Of a DNA stretch of 64,000 bases, positions 42,470-51,194 are shown in pieces. Source of the DNA: CBDCDJ01 sp965215355 (GTDB lineage: Bacteria > Deinococcota > Deinococci > Deinococcales > Trueperaceae). Under the pieces are notes generated by a model. That model ran no database searches. It was not told the origin of the DNA and was given only the letters and a program-made list of their open reading frames with translations. Positions within the stretch are counted from its first letter, which is position 1. Each line of letters starts with the position of its first letter. The stretch lies in assembly GCA_965215355.1 (NCBI GenBank), contig CBDCDJ010000007.1, positions 3,410,001 through 3,474,000 on the forward strand, read 5' to 3'. A program made the position numbers and the translations under genes.

Positions 42470-43067
42470 AAAGGTTGGGGAACGCCCCACCAACGTTCGT
42501 AAACGCAGAAAGGTTTTTTTAATCATATGCGAAGGTGAGCAAACAGAGCCGAACTACTTTAGGTCCCTTGCTCAAGATTTGCGGGTCAATGCGCAAGTAG
42601 AAATAACGGGTTTGGGCAATGATCCAAGAACGTTGTTACACAAGGCGAAGGAGTATCTAAATCGTCAAGGGTACGACGAGTGCTGGTGCGTGTTCGACAA
42701 AGACCAAATCAGCGATAATGACTTTAACAACGTCGTTTACGCTATCACGCAAGCCCCCGACATGAACGCCGCCTGGTCGAACAGCTGTTTTGAACTCTGG
42801 TTCGTTCTCCACTACCACAATCACCAAGCGGCCTCGAGCCCGGCAGATTACGCGCGCATCCTAAACTCAACAATGGGTACCTATGCAAAGACCTCGAGCG
42901 GCCATTACGAAACACTCAAGGCACAGACCGACGTGGCCGTCAGCTACGCGAAAGGTCTCTTACAGATGCACGCTTCTAACCCGCCCGCTCAATGTAACCC
43001 TGCTACGACCGTGTTCCTCTTGGTCCAGCGCTTACAGACTTATTCAGCAGAACTCTACGACCGTTAG
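42438..43067 (+). CDS. RloB-like protein (TOPRIM-type, AbiLii-related)
   Basis: 209 aa from ATG at 42438 (GGGGAG upstream; a TTG two codons earlier is weaker). The RloB pattern is KRRKVFLIICEGEQTEPNYFRSLAQ, the TOPRIM-like E-G-x-x-E block, then CWCVFDKDQ (the DxD-like metal motif) and ELWFVLHYHNH. RloB proteins are the putative nuclease effectors of RloAB, the AbiL system in other nomenclature, and are related to AriB of PARIS. Its stop overlaps the stop of the convergent pglX C-terminal half by 4 nt. Confidence 0.88.
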   Translation: MPKGKHRKAAKKVGERPTNVRKRRKVFLIICEGEQTEPNYFRSLAQDLRVNAQVEITGLGNDPRTLLHKAKEYLNRQGYDECWCVFDKDQISDNDFNNVVYAITQAPDMNAAWSNSCFELWFVLHYHNHQAASSPADYARILNSTMGTYAKTSSGHYETLKAQTDVAVSYAKGLLQMHASNPPAQCNPATTVFLLVQRLQTYSAELYDR

Positions 43068-45175
43068 CCTTCACTCCAGGTGGCGTGCCCGCTCGCCCAG
43101 GGATAATCGCCCTTTTGCAACTTCTTGAACTCCTTGCCCGCGTCTTTCCAGGCGATGAGGCCGTGCAGCGGCGCGGCGGACAGGATGACGCCGTCGTTGA
43201 AGTCCACGCGGTAGCCTTTGCTAATCAGCCGGTTCAGCTCGGTCTCCATGTTTTCCAACTCTTGGCGCAGGCTGGTGGCGGCGTCCAGCGTTTTGCCGAG
43301 TTGCACGAACTCGGCACCGCCGGCGAGCTGGTTGCGCGCCTCCTCGAGCCGCCGGACTTCGGTGCGCTGATGGTTCAGGCGCGGAATGACGACCTCGCCC
43401 AGCACCGTCGGCAAGGTGTCGCTGCCGATGCGCGGGTAGTACAGCCACACGGTAAAGCCGCCCTTGGTTTGCAGCGGCCAGTACAGCGGCGCTTTGCGCC
43501 GCGACTTGCTGTACTGCCGCAGGTGCGTCTCGAAAAACTGTTTCGGGTCGGCGAAGTACTCGTCCAGACTGTTCGGCTTGCGACCTGAACCCTTGAGAAT
43601 ATTTACCGCTTCTTCCTCGACCGCGACCGGGTCTTCGAACAGCAGCGCCAGCACGCGCCGCACCCGTTCGGCCAAGTCCAGCGCCGCGCCTGAGTCCGAC
43701 ACCAAAATGCCGTCCCAGGCGACCTCGAGGGGATACTCGGCGCTTGCTATCACCGATTCGGCCTCGTCCAAACCTTCGGGAAGGGTGATGACGTTCGGGC
43801 GGGCGCGCAGCCACGCTGCCGAGGCGATACTTTGCGGCGTGGTGGGATAGCCGTCCGGCCCGACAAGCCCTGCCGGGGCCACCACCGGCAAGCGCTCGAA
43901 CGCCCCCTGCAACTCGGGCAGCAATTCGGCCTCGAGCGCGAACCGCACGTCCCAACGCCCGAACGCCACACCGACGCACCACGACAACAGCCGGTGAACG
44001 TAGGTGTCTAAATCCTCAGCCTCGAGTTCTTCTTCGTCCTCTTCCTCTTCCGCGCCGTCGTCCGCTTCCGGGTCGTCGCCAGCGTCGGGGTCGGCAAGCT
44101 CGGCCTCCGGGTCAGCTTTGCCGGGTGCGGCCACACCCATCTCCTGCCGCACGAGGTCGCGGTCCGCCTCGGACAGTTCGTACAGGTCGAAGGCGAGTTC
44201 GTCTATTTCGTGCTGAAGACTGGCGAGCTGCCGCTCCACCTCCGCCCGAAACCCTGCCACCGCCGCCCCCCGCCCTGCAAGCGTGTCGCCGCCGAACTGC
44301 AACAGCCAGGGCAAGCGGAAAGCATGGGAGGTTTCGTTGCCGGTGTCGAGGGAGCGTTTGAGACTATGCGCACTACTTCCTATTGCTGAAAGAGGGGAGG
44401 TGCTTTTACTTGAAAGAAGTGGAATCGGCGTATTTTGAATTAATCCTACTTCATAGGATTTAGCCGCAGCATCACCTGCGCCCAAACTCAATCCAGCTAA
44501 ATACCTAAACATTCCAGAGTTGAGCAGGGCAGTGACGCTGTAGAGAATATTTACATCATCATCTGGAGCAAATATCATGGGGCCTTTATTACTGAAAGTT
44601 CCACCAGCACCAATTGCTCTAACCGAAAGTTCTGACGACGTACGCAAGGGCCAAGATATTCCCGGCCGGAAATAGTGGTCATGCGCATTAATAGCTGCCG
44701 TCCAATGATAGCCCCAACCTTTAACACCTCGGTAGTTAGCAATGAATTCCTTTAAAGATTTTCCATCATTTTCCCAATCTAAGACCAAATCAACGTCATA
44801 GTAGAACTTCGAGTGCGTCCCTCTCTTGTTTATCGAAATCCATCGTTTCCCTTGAACTGTTCCCTGTCTTGTATGAGCAAGAAAGAGCGGAGTAACTTCC
44901 CACCACAATCGAAGAAATCGGAAGTCATCTTTCGTTGATAAACCAATAGTTGCCAATAAGCTTGTCTTTCTTATCAGTTCAAAGTTCTGAAAAACACTGC
45001 GGATTGTGTAATTACTCCAATATCCAAACGGGCTATTCGGTACCATTCCAAATTCAGTCTCGCTTGCTGTAAACCTTTCTGTATTTTCTACATCTCGTAC
45101 CATCTCCAACAGCATTGAATCTTTGTCCCCCGGCTTCGGCTTCAACACTCTCAAGAAAGTCGTCGGCTTGCTCAC
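43064..45175 (-). CDS. pglX: PglX, C-terminal (target-recognition) half, separate ORF
   Basis: 703 aa from GTG at 45175, which overlaps the brxC stop by 4 nt (GTGA). Blocks: ERFTASETEFGMVPNSPFGYWSN, DFRFLRLWWEV, YFRPGISWPLRTSSELSVRAIG and VNILYSVTALLNSGMFRYL, typical of the PglX recognition region, then a very acidic linker (EEEEDEEELEAEDLD), and the C-terminal GYRVDFNDGVILSAAPLHGLIAWKDAG. No methyltransferase motif is present. It therefore needs the N-terminal half, which is encoded downstream at 38824-40989. The two halves are in swapped order relative to a normal pglX. Confidence 0.85.
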   Translation of the reverse strand: MSKPTTFLRVLKPKPGDKDSMLLEMVRDVENTERFTASETEFGMVPNSPFGYWSNYTIRSVFQNFELIRKTSLLATIGLSTKDDFRFLRLWWEVTPLFLAHTRQGTVQGKRWISINKRGTHSKFYYDVDLVLDWENDGKSLKEFIANYRGVKGWGYHWTAAINAHDHYFRPGISWPLRTSSELSVRAIGAGGTFSNKGPMIFAPDDDVNILYSVTALLNSGMFRYLAGLSLGAGDAAAKSYEVGLIQNTPIPLLSSKSTSPLSAIGSSAHSLKRSLDTGNETSHAFRLPWLLQFGGDTLAGRGAAVAGFRAEVERQLASLQHEIDELAFDLYELSEADRDLVRQEMGVAAPGKADPEAELADPDAGDDPEADDGAEEEEDEEELEAEDLDTYVHRLLSWCVGVAFGRWDVRFALEAELLPELQGAFERLPVVAPAGLVGPDGYPTTPQSIASAAWLRARPNVITLPEGLDEAESVIASAEYPLEVAWDGILVSDSGAALDLAERVRRVLALLFEDPVAVEEEAVNILKGSGRKPNSLDEYFADPKQFFETHLRQYSKSRRKAPLYWPLQTKGGFTVWLYYPRIGSDTLPTVLGEVVIPRLNHQRTEVRRLEEARNQLAGGAEFVQLGKTLDAATSLRQELENMETELNRLISKGYRVDFNDGVILSAAPLHGLIAWKDAGKEFKKLQKGDYPWASGHATWSEG

Positions 45176-48100
45176 TCTAAAACAACCCTCTCTCCCTGCT
45201 TCAACCGCTCCTCGACATCGGTTCGCAACACCTGGTAGCCCGCCTCGAGCTTGTGGAGCGCACCGTCGTCCTCCGGTTCCAAGGTGAGGTGCAGGGCGCG
45301 CAGGCTGACTTTGCTGGCGGGTTTGGCTTTGGGCTCGAGCTTGCGGCGCAGTTCGTCCAGCTTTTGCCGTAGGCGGTTTTCGGCGGCGTCGGTGTCGGCG
45401 CTGAGGTGCTCGAGGGTGGGGTTGAGCCGCTGCCAAGCGTGCTCGGGCGGGGTGGCGCTGCCGCCACCGTAGCGGCGCAACTCTTCAAGGTAAGCGTCGG
45501 CCTCGTCCGGCTCGAGGCTTTGAAACGCAGCGTCGGCCTCGAGGGTTTTTGCCACACGCTCGTAAGCCTCGTAACGGGCGCGCCAGGGTGTTTGGTAGGC
45601 GGCTTCGAGGGCGTGCTCGAGGGTTTTGGTGCCGGTCTGGATAGCGGGTAGGCGGTCGATAAAACTTTCGGCGGCGAGGTCGGCCCCGAGCTTTTCCGCG
45701 GCCTCGCGCGTGGCCTCGTCGGGGTTCGGGATGGCGGGGTAGTACACGTTCAGGGCGTGGCGGGCGTTTGAGATGTGGTTGAGCGCGCCGCCGGTCAAAT
45801 TCTGCTCGAGCTTGTTGATGTGGGGCAGGTATTCTTTGAAGGTGGCGACGTTGGCGAGGAACAGCTTGAGGATTTCCTCACTGCTGGCGGCGTTGCGAAT
45901 CGCGTCCAGGGTGTCGGCGACGGGTTTCAGGGTGTCGCAGCCAGGCAGGTCGTGGTGCTCTAAGCGGCCGACGATTTTCAGGGCTTTGGTCGCTTGGTGC
46001 GTGACCCAGCCGCGCACCGTGTCGGCGATGATGGCCTCGTCGGCCTGGTCGATAAAGGTGCCGGTCAGCTCCTCGAAGGCTGTGACCGCCCCGATAAGGT
46101 CCACGCCGCCGCCGCGCGGGGTGAACTGCGCCTGGCGGAACTTTTGCAAGGATTCGAACACGTCTTGTGCGCCGGGGTCTTTCCAACTGGTAAAGCGGCC
46201 GCCCTGCGCGTGCATCTCGAGCCAGCCCGCGCGGAACAAGACCGCCACGAGGTAGCGCACCCGGTCGGTGCTCCAGCCGTAGGGGTAGCGCTCGAAGGCT
46301 TGCGCCAACACGAGACCGCTCGGGCTCTGGCCGGTACCCGCCAAGTGCTCGATGTGCTGCTTGAGGTCGCTGAAAATAGGGGCGGCCGGCGTGATGCCCG
46401 TCTGCCCGCCTTTCAGCTCGAGGACGCCCAGCCCGCTCGGGCCGAGGGTTTCGTTCATGCTGTTTAGGTTGTCCTGGGTAAAGAGCATTTTCAGGTCGGT
46501 CGTGCTCGGCTTGATGGTGAGGGTGTCGAGCTTGTGGAACACCTTGCCCACCACTTGCGAAAACAGCCCTTCGACCAGGCGGTTGATGTTGCTGCCGCCG
46601 GTCTCCAGCTCACCGCCGCGAAAGTAGTAGTGGCCGTTCAACAGGGCTTTGGCGACCTCGGTCTCTAACTGGCCCTCGAAACCGCTGGCGCGCTGCCGCT
46701 CTACGGTCACGTTGTTGGTACGCGTTTTGTCCTGGGCGTACGTGTCAATCATCCGGCGGCTGCGCAGCAGTTGTTGGGCGGCGTGCTCCATCTCTTTGGT
46801 GTAGGGCATCACGCCGCTTACCGCGTCCGGGTTGGCCTGGCTGTCGGCAAAGGCGACGCTTTTGTCGTCGCTGCTGGTGTTGAGGCGCAGCTCTATGTCG
46901 CCGCGGTTGGCACCCACCGGAATGTTTCCGTCCAGCACCAGCGTCGGCGTGAAGGTGCGCAAACCTTTGTGATTGTAGGTCTGGCTGGTGACGAGCGAGG
47001 TGATGACCTTGCGCACCTCTTTACGTTTGTCGGGGCCGGGGTCGAAGCCGTTGCGCTCGGACTCCCAGTCGCGCGCCTCCTGGCTCAAAAACTCGTACTC
47101 ACCCTCGGCAAAGCGAACCCGCTCGAGTTTGAGGAGTTCCTCGAGGGCGGCCTGCACCTCCCTTTGTATGCTGGCGTGGCCGACCGCCGGATAGAGCACC
47201 GCGGCGACGCTTTTCAGGGTTTTTTTGACGCCCCGAACCATGCTGAGCAGCACGAGCGCTTTAGCGGCCCTGGTCTCGAGGGCGCTTGCACCGAGCTGGC
47301 TGACAATCTGGTCCACGCTGTCGCGCCGGTCTGCGCGGATACGGTGCCCGAGGATGTCGTACACCTCGTCGAAGGTGACGAGCTTGCCGACTTTGCTTTG
47401 CGCCAAACCCAACTCGGGCGCGTTCAGCAGGTCGCTAATCATCACCAAAATGGGCCGCACCGCCGCCCCGTAAGTCGCCCCCGCCTGTCCCTGCGAGCGA
47501 ATCGTCCCGATAATGTCGATGATGAGGTCGAACTGGTAAGGCAGCAGCGGGTAGAGGTCGGTAAACGCCTGCGCATTCAGCTCGCGTTGGTAGCCGGCCT
47601 CGAGCTTGCTGTGCAGTTTCAGCGCGTTCTCGTGTTTGGCATACAGCGCTCTAAGCGGCGGCTCAAACGTCGCTTTCTTTTTCAGCAGACGCTGCTTGGT
47701 CACTTCGGTGATGTCATTCGGTTTCAAGTCCACCGGGTTTTGAAAGCGGTCGATAAGTCGGCCCAACTCGGTGCGCTGCGAATCGAGGTTTTCCACCACC
47801 GCCTCGAGCTGCTCCTGCGAGGTGACCATGAGCCACAGCCGCCCCTTAAAGCTGCCCGGTGTGACACCGGGCAGGTTTTTGCCGTCGTTCTCGGGCAGCT
47901 TTGCGCCGCCCACTCCGAAAGCCTCGGCGACGCCCTGCAAGTCGAGCATCCGCTGGATGTCGCGGCTGGCAAACTGGCCGACCTCGTCGATGGCGAAGAT
48001 GAGGTTGGCCCCGCCGCCTCGCCGCTGAGCTATCTCGACGGCGCGGTTGGCGAGGAGCTTGTTGCTGAGTCCGACTTTGTGGGGCGTCTTGGCCCAGGAG

Positions 48101-48798
48101 TCTTTGTGCGGATAGGTGGCGGGCTCTAGCTCGTGTAACACGGCGCTGGCGCGGTTCTTCGCCGCGAAGCCGGCATCTTTCCAGTGAAGCCCGTGAAGCT
48201 TTTCGAAGGTTTCTAAGAACGCCTCAAAACGTCCCTCCCGCTCGAGTTGCAGCTCTAGCTCGGCCAGCACGGGGTCGGTCTGGTAGCCGAAGTGCGCGAG
48301 GAGTTGCTGGTACATCGCCTCGGAGACAAACTCATGGCGCTTAGTCGCGTCGCGCGACATGTCGAACACCACGGCCTGGGTGGGGCGTTCGTGCTCCAAC
48401 TCGTCCAAGCGTCCGAACAGGGCCGCTACTTTGGCGTCGCCCCCGAAGCGGCGCAACAGTTTCTCACGCACCGTTTCGCCGTCTAAGTTGCGGTTCTCGA
48501 GGGCGTAACCGAGCATCTTCGCAAAGCTCGACTTGCCGCTCCCGAAAAAACCCGACACCCAAATGCCGATTTTCTGGCTCGGCTGCTCCTGGAGGCTGAG
48601 GTAGTTTTCCAGCAGTTCGGCGAAGTAGTCACGGATGGCCGGGGTGACGACGTACTCTTCAATTTCTTGGGCAAGCTGCGCGTCGCTGGCTGCGTCTACC
48701 TGGACGACAGGCTCGATGCGCTGGTCCATTTCGCGCTCGAACACGTCGACGATTTTTGTTTGGTCGGTCATTTGGCCGGTCACTGTTGAGTCTGCCAC
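45172..48798 (-). CDS. brxC: BREX P-loop ATPase BrxC
   Basis: 1208 aa. Walker A GIWVSGFFGSGKSSFAKMLGYAL near residue 88, IFAIDEVGQFASRD (Walker B-like), and the DUF6079-type architecture with long C-terminal coiled segments fit BrxC/PglY. BrxC is the large ATPase found in most BREX types. The GTG at 48798 is 13 nt from the true stop of brxB; an ATG ten codons later (MTDQTKIVDVFERE) is a possible start. Confidence 0.93.
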   Translation of the reverse strand: MADSTVTGQMTDQTKIVDVFEREMDQRIEPVVQVDAASDAQLAQEIEEYVVTPAIRDYFAELLENYLSLQEQPSQKIGIWVSGFFGSGKSSFAKMLGYALENRNLDGETVREKLLRRFGGDAKVAALFGRLDELEHERPTQAVVFDMSRDATKRHEFVSEAMYQQLLAHFGYQTDPVLAELELQLEREGRFEAFLETFEKLHGLHWKDAGFAAKNRASAVLHELEPATYPHKDSWAKTPHKVGLSNKLLANRAVEIAQRRGGGANLIFAIDEVGQFASRDIQRMLDLQGVAEAFGVGGAKLPENDGKNLPGVTPGSFKGRLWLMVTSQEQLEAVVENLDSQRTELGRLIDRFQNPVDLKPNDITEVTKQRLLKKKATFEPPLRALYAKHENALKLHSKLEAGYQRELNAQAFTDLYPLLPYQFDLIIDIIGTIRSQGQAGATYGAAVRPILVMISDLLNAPELGLAQSKVGKLVTFDEVYDILGHRIRADRRDSVDQIVSQLGASALETRAAKALVLLSMVRGVKKTLKSVAAVLYPAVGHASIQREVQAALEELLKLERVRFAEGEYEFLSQEARDWESERNGFDPGPDKRKEVRKVITSLVTSQTYNHKGLRTFTPTLVLDGNIPVGANRGDIELRLNTSSDDKSVAFADSQANPDAVSGVMPYTKEMEHAAQQLLRSRRMIDTYAQDKTRTNNVTVERQRASGFEGQLETEVAKALLNGHYYFRGGELETGGSNINRLVEGLFSQVVGKVFHKLDTLTIKPSTTDLKMLFTQDNLNSMNETLGPSGLGVLELKGGQTGITPAAPIFSDLKQHIEHLAGTGQSPSGLVLAQAFERYPYGWSTDRVRYLVAVLFRAGWLEMHAQGGRFTSWKDPGAQDVFESLQKFRQAQFTPRGGGVDLIGAVTAFEELTGTFIDQADEAIIADTVRGWVTHQATKALKIVGRLEHHDLPGCDTLKPVADTLDAIRNAASSEEILKLFLANVATFKEYLPHINKLEQNLTGGALNHISNARHALNVYYPAIPNPDEATREAAEKLGADLAAESFIDRLPAIQTGTKTLEHALEAAYQTPWRARYEAYERVAKTLEADAAFQSLEPDEADAYLEELRRYGGGSATPPEHAWQRLNPTLEHLSADTDAAENRLRQKLDELRRKLEPKAKPASKVSLRALHLTLEPEDDGALHKLEAGYQVLRTDVEERLKQGERVVLE

Positions 48799-48810
48799 GA
48801 ACTGTCCTTC

Positions 48811-49385
48811 CTAGAAAATACGCTGCCGGTAGCCCCTGAGGGCGTCTTGGTGGTTGAGAAAGTGAAGCCCGGTCTGCCCCTCGCGCCGCCCTGGGTAGCA
48901 GAGGATTGTAGGTACACGGGTGTGCCGCGCGAGGCTTTCCAAAACGGACTGACCCGGTAAAATGGGTAAAGAATCCCGGCGCGAACCAAAAAAAGCACAT
49001 CGCGGCGGTCGTCCAGACCTTCGGCTGCGGCGGCGATAAGCGTGACGAGGGAAGCCTCGCGGTCTAAAAGCGCGGTGATTTGGCTCGCCGTGTCCCCGAA
49101 GCCTTGCTCAACCTCGATAGCAAACAGCTCTTCACGGGTCAGCCGCTCCTTGGCGAGTTGTTCCGCCAAAGCTCGGCCGAGCAGTTCCGCCAGCGACACG
49201 ACTTCGACCTTCCGAGTGCTGTTCAACCTCGCTTGCAAGCTGAAAATGGCGGTACGGAGCAAAAATTCTTCGGTGGGGTCGTAGACCAATACACCAAAGG
49301 GGTTGGCGGCGTAGTCGTCGATGCCCCTCGGGTTGCGCTCGAGAATCCCCTCGAGTTCACTCAGACCCCTACTGAACGAGGACAC
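48811..49385 (-). pseudogene. brxB: BrxB (DUF1788) with a 1-nt frameshift
   Basis: The N-terminal frame runs from GTG at 49385, inside the brxA 3' end and 7 nt after AGGAGG: SSFSRGLSELEGILERNPRGIDDYAANPFGVLVYDP to LVRAGILYPFYR. The family continues one frame back as QSVLESLARHTRVPTILCYPG and REGQTGLHFLNHQDALRGY to a TAG at 48811. One G is missing near 48955 (GGG where GGGG keeps the frame). The frame as read runs on to 48780 with nonsense residues. BrxB is a small BREX core protein of unknown biochemistry. Confidence 0.85.
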
Positions 49386-50139
49386 GCGCAGCCTCCTCCA
49401 GCGACTCGAAACGGTAGTCGAGCTGGTAGACGGTCCCGGCCGCCGCCCAGCTGATAAAGCCTGCATCGGCCACCCGCGCGAGCACTTCGTCTACGCCGCG
49501 CGGCTCGAGTAAAAACAGCCGCCAGTCGGGGTGCTCGAGCACGCGCTTGCCCGTCGTAAAGCCCAGAGCCCGCAGATGGTAGACGAGGTAGGTCGCCACC
49601 TCCAGGCTTAGATAAGGAAAGCGAATCTCCTTGTGCATGATGCCTTCCATAAGACCCGCATCGCGCAATAGGGCGAGGACGCTTTGCGCCGCCTTGGTCG
49701 TGACCGAGTCTTTCCAGGTCTGGCCCGCAGCCTTAAGAGCCGCTTTCAGCCACGCCACGGTGTCTTCCAAAGTGACATTCACGCGGCCCGCGTAAAAGGC
49801 GGGCGAAACGAACTCGGTCACGAAGTCACGGAGCAAGGGGTCACTCTGGGCCGTGTGCAGGTAAAGAAGGTGGGCTTGCACCCTGGGCGAGGTGTACTCG
49901 AGGAGCAGTTTCAGGGCCGCAAATGAGCTGACGGATTCCACAAGACGGCCGAAGAAAAGTTTCCGAACCGCCTCGCGCCGCGCCGCCGTCATCCCGGCCA
50001 GTACGCCCTGCTCGTCGACCCTGGCATTGAATTCAGCGCGACTCTCGCTAGGTTTGTAGGCGAGCGCCAACGACCGCATCGTGTCGAAGAGCAGCCCTCC
50101 TCTGGTAATTTGCGCGGTGTAACGGGGAACCGCTATCAC
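49369..50139 (-). CDS. brxA: BREX protein BrxA (DUF1819)
   Basis: 256 aa. The DUF1819 pattern is QITRGGLLFDTMRSLALAYKPSESRAEFNARV, then REAVRKLFFGRLVES and LLRDFVTEFVSPAFYAGR. BrxA is a small NusB-like DNA-binding component of BREX. GTG at 50139 overlaps the brxE stop (GTGA). Its 3' end encodes the brxB ribosome site and start. Confidence 0.9.
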   Translation of the reverse strand: MIAVPRYTAQITRGGLLFDTMRSLALAYKPSESRAEFNARVDEQGVLAGMTAARREAVRKLFFGRLVESVSSFAALKLLLEYTSPRVQAHLLYLHTAQSDPLLRDFVTEFVSPAFYAGRVNVTLEDTVAWLKAALKAAGQTWKDSVTTKAAQSVLALLRDAGLMEGIMHKEIRFPYLSLEVATYLVYHLRALGFTTGKRVLEHPDWRLFLLEPRGVDEVLARVADAGFISWAAAGTVYQLDYRFESLEEAARVLVQ

Positions 50140-50738
50140 GCTTCGGAACGGTCGAGCCGGACTACGGGCGGCAGGTAACGCCCCTGTGTGCTGAACCGCA
50201 GCCCCGCGACGAGGGTGCCGACCACCGTCTTGAGGTGAGCCTCGTCCAGATGGCCGTCAGGCAGAGTCGCCACATCGACCCTGCCCTGCGCCTCGTTGAC
50301 CTCGTGGGTGCCGGAGTTTTCCCAGTGGCCCATGCCCAAAACCGGCTCATAGGTCTCCAAAAGCAGCCTTGCCAGGGTTTCACCGCTGTCCAGCCGAGCC
50401 GAGAGCAGGTCCGCAGGGGCTCGAGCCTCCTCTTGGGCGATAAGCGCCTCGCGCTGGCCGCCTAGAAAAAACAGACTCAGCAGTCCGTTGCGAGGATCGG
50501 CAGTTCCCTCCTTGCGACGTATGGCGTCGCTCAACGTCGTGTAAGCCGCCGTGGTGTGCGTGCGCGGAAACAACCGCTTCAACACAGCGTCTCCGGACGA
50601 GTAAAGGCTTGAAGGCCACCAGCCGAGGCGGTCGGCCTCGCCCGCTCGAGCAACGATGGCGCGCACTTCCGCCACCACACCGTTTAAATACACATGTCGC
50701 TCTTCGAACAAAATAACCACCCTACAATTTTTAGACAC
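50136..50738 (-). CDS. brxE: BREX protein BrxE
   Basis: 200 aa, first gene of the operon. LGWWPSSLYSSGDAVLKRLFPRTHTTAAYTTLSDAI, HEVNEAQGR and LRFSTQGRYLPPVVRL fit BrxE, the component that defines type 6 BREX together with brxA, brxB, brxC, pglX, pglZ, brxD and brxHI. The start is uncertain because the frame opens at a GTG (50738) without a clear ribosome site; a later GTG is possible. Upstream DNA (50739-50904) is AT-rich and should hold the operon promoter. Confidence 0.8.
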   Translation of the reverse strand: MSKNCRVVILFEERHVYLNGVVAEVRAIVARAGEADRLGWWPSSLYSSGDAVLKRLFPRTHTTAAYTTLSDAIRRKEGTADPRNGLLSLFFLGGQREALIAQEEARAPADLLSARLDSGETLARLLLETYEPVLGMGHWENSGTHEVNEAQGRVDVATLPDGHLDEAHLKTVVGTLVAGLRFSTQGRYLPPVVRLDRSEA

Positions 50739-50904
50739 AATTTGATCAGCGCCAACTTTTTCGTCTTTCGCTATTATAAGTTACGGATAGCTAGGTGGGA
50801 CAACACCAATCAATGAACATCGAGGCTAGAGGTAAGGATTCTTCGAACAGCTGCATATTTGCGCACAACTCATGTCTTGCAGAAATACAGCCAACTGAAT
50901 AAAG

Positions 50905-50954
50905 GTGTGCTGGTTGCTAAGTTAATGTGTGAAAAAGAACCCGCACCAGCACAC
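50905..50954. repeat. Inverted repeat next to an IS110 remnant
   Basis: Perfect 10-bp arms GTGTGCTGGT (50905-50914) and ACCAGCACAC (50945-50954) with a 30-nt spacer. It lies beside the IS110 tail and could be part of that element's end. Confidence 0.5.
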
Positions 50955-50960
50955 AAGTAG

Positions 50961-51194
50961 TCTACTGGAAACGCTGCAAAGCTTGCTAACGATTTCTTTG
51001 ATTGTTTGGTAGACAAAGGCAAGAATAGAAAAGCGGCACTGGTCGCTTGCATGGCGAAGCTTCTCAGGATCATGTACGGCGTGCTCGTCCACCAACATCC
51101 CTTCGATCCTGGCTACCTCAAAACTTGCCAAACAACACAGCATCTCATTTTGATAACGTTGAACCGTAACTTATCGAGTGAGCATAGGCTTTGA
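50961..51194 (+). pseudogene. C-terminal remnant of an IS110-family transposase
   Basis: The only open plus-strand frame here reads FFDCLVDKGKNRKAALVACM and AKLLRIMYGVLVHQHPFDPGYL, the conserved C-terminal K-A-x-VA-x-MRKLL-type block of IS110/IS116/IS902 transposases. The frame is closed by TAG just upstream (50958), so about 300 N-terminal residues, including the catalytic DEDD and Ser region, are gone. The end overlaps the tniQ 3' end on the other strand. Confidence 0.6.

Noticed and set aside
46771..48129. Plus-strand ORF of 452 aa opposite brxC
   Set aside because: Antisense shadow of a GC-rich gene. BrxC has motifs and coupling; this frame has neither.
50922..51143. 73-aa minus-strand ORF with a hydrophobic tail
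   Set aside because: The opposite strand carries the IS110 transposase C-terminus, which explains this frame.
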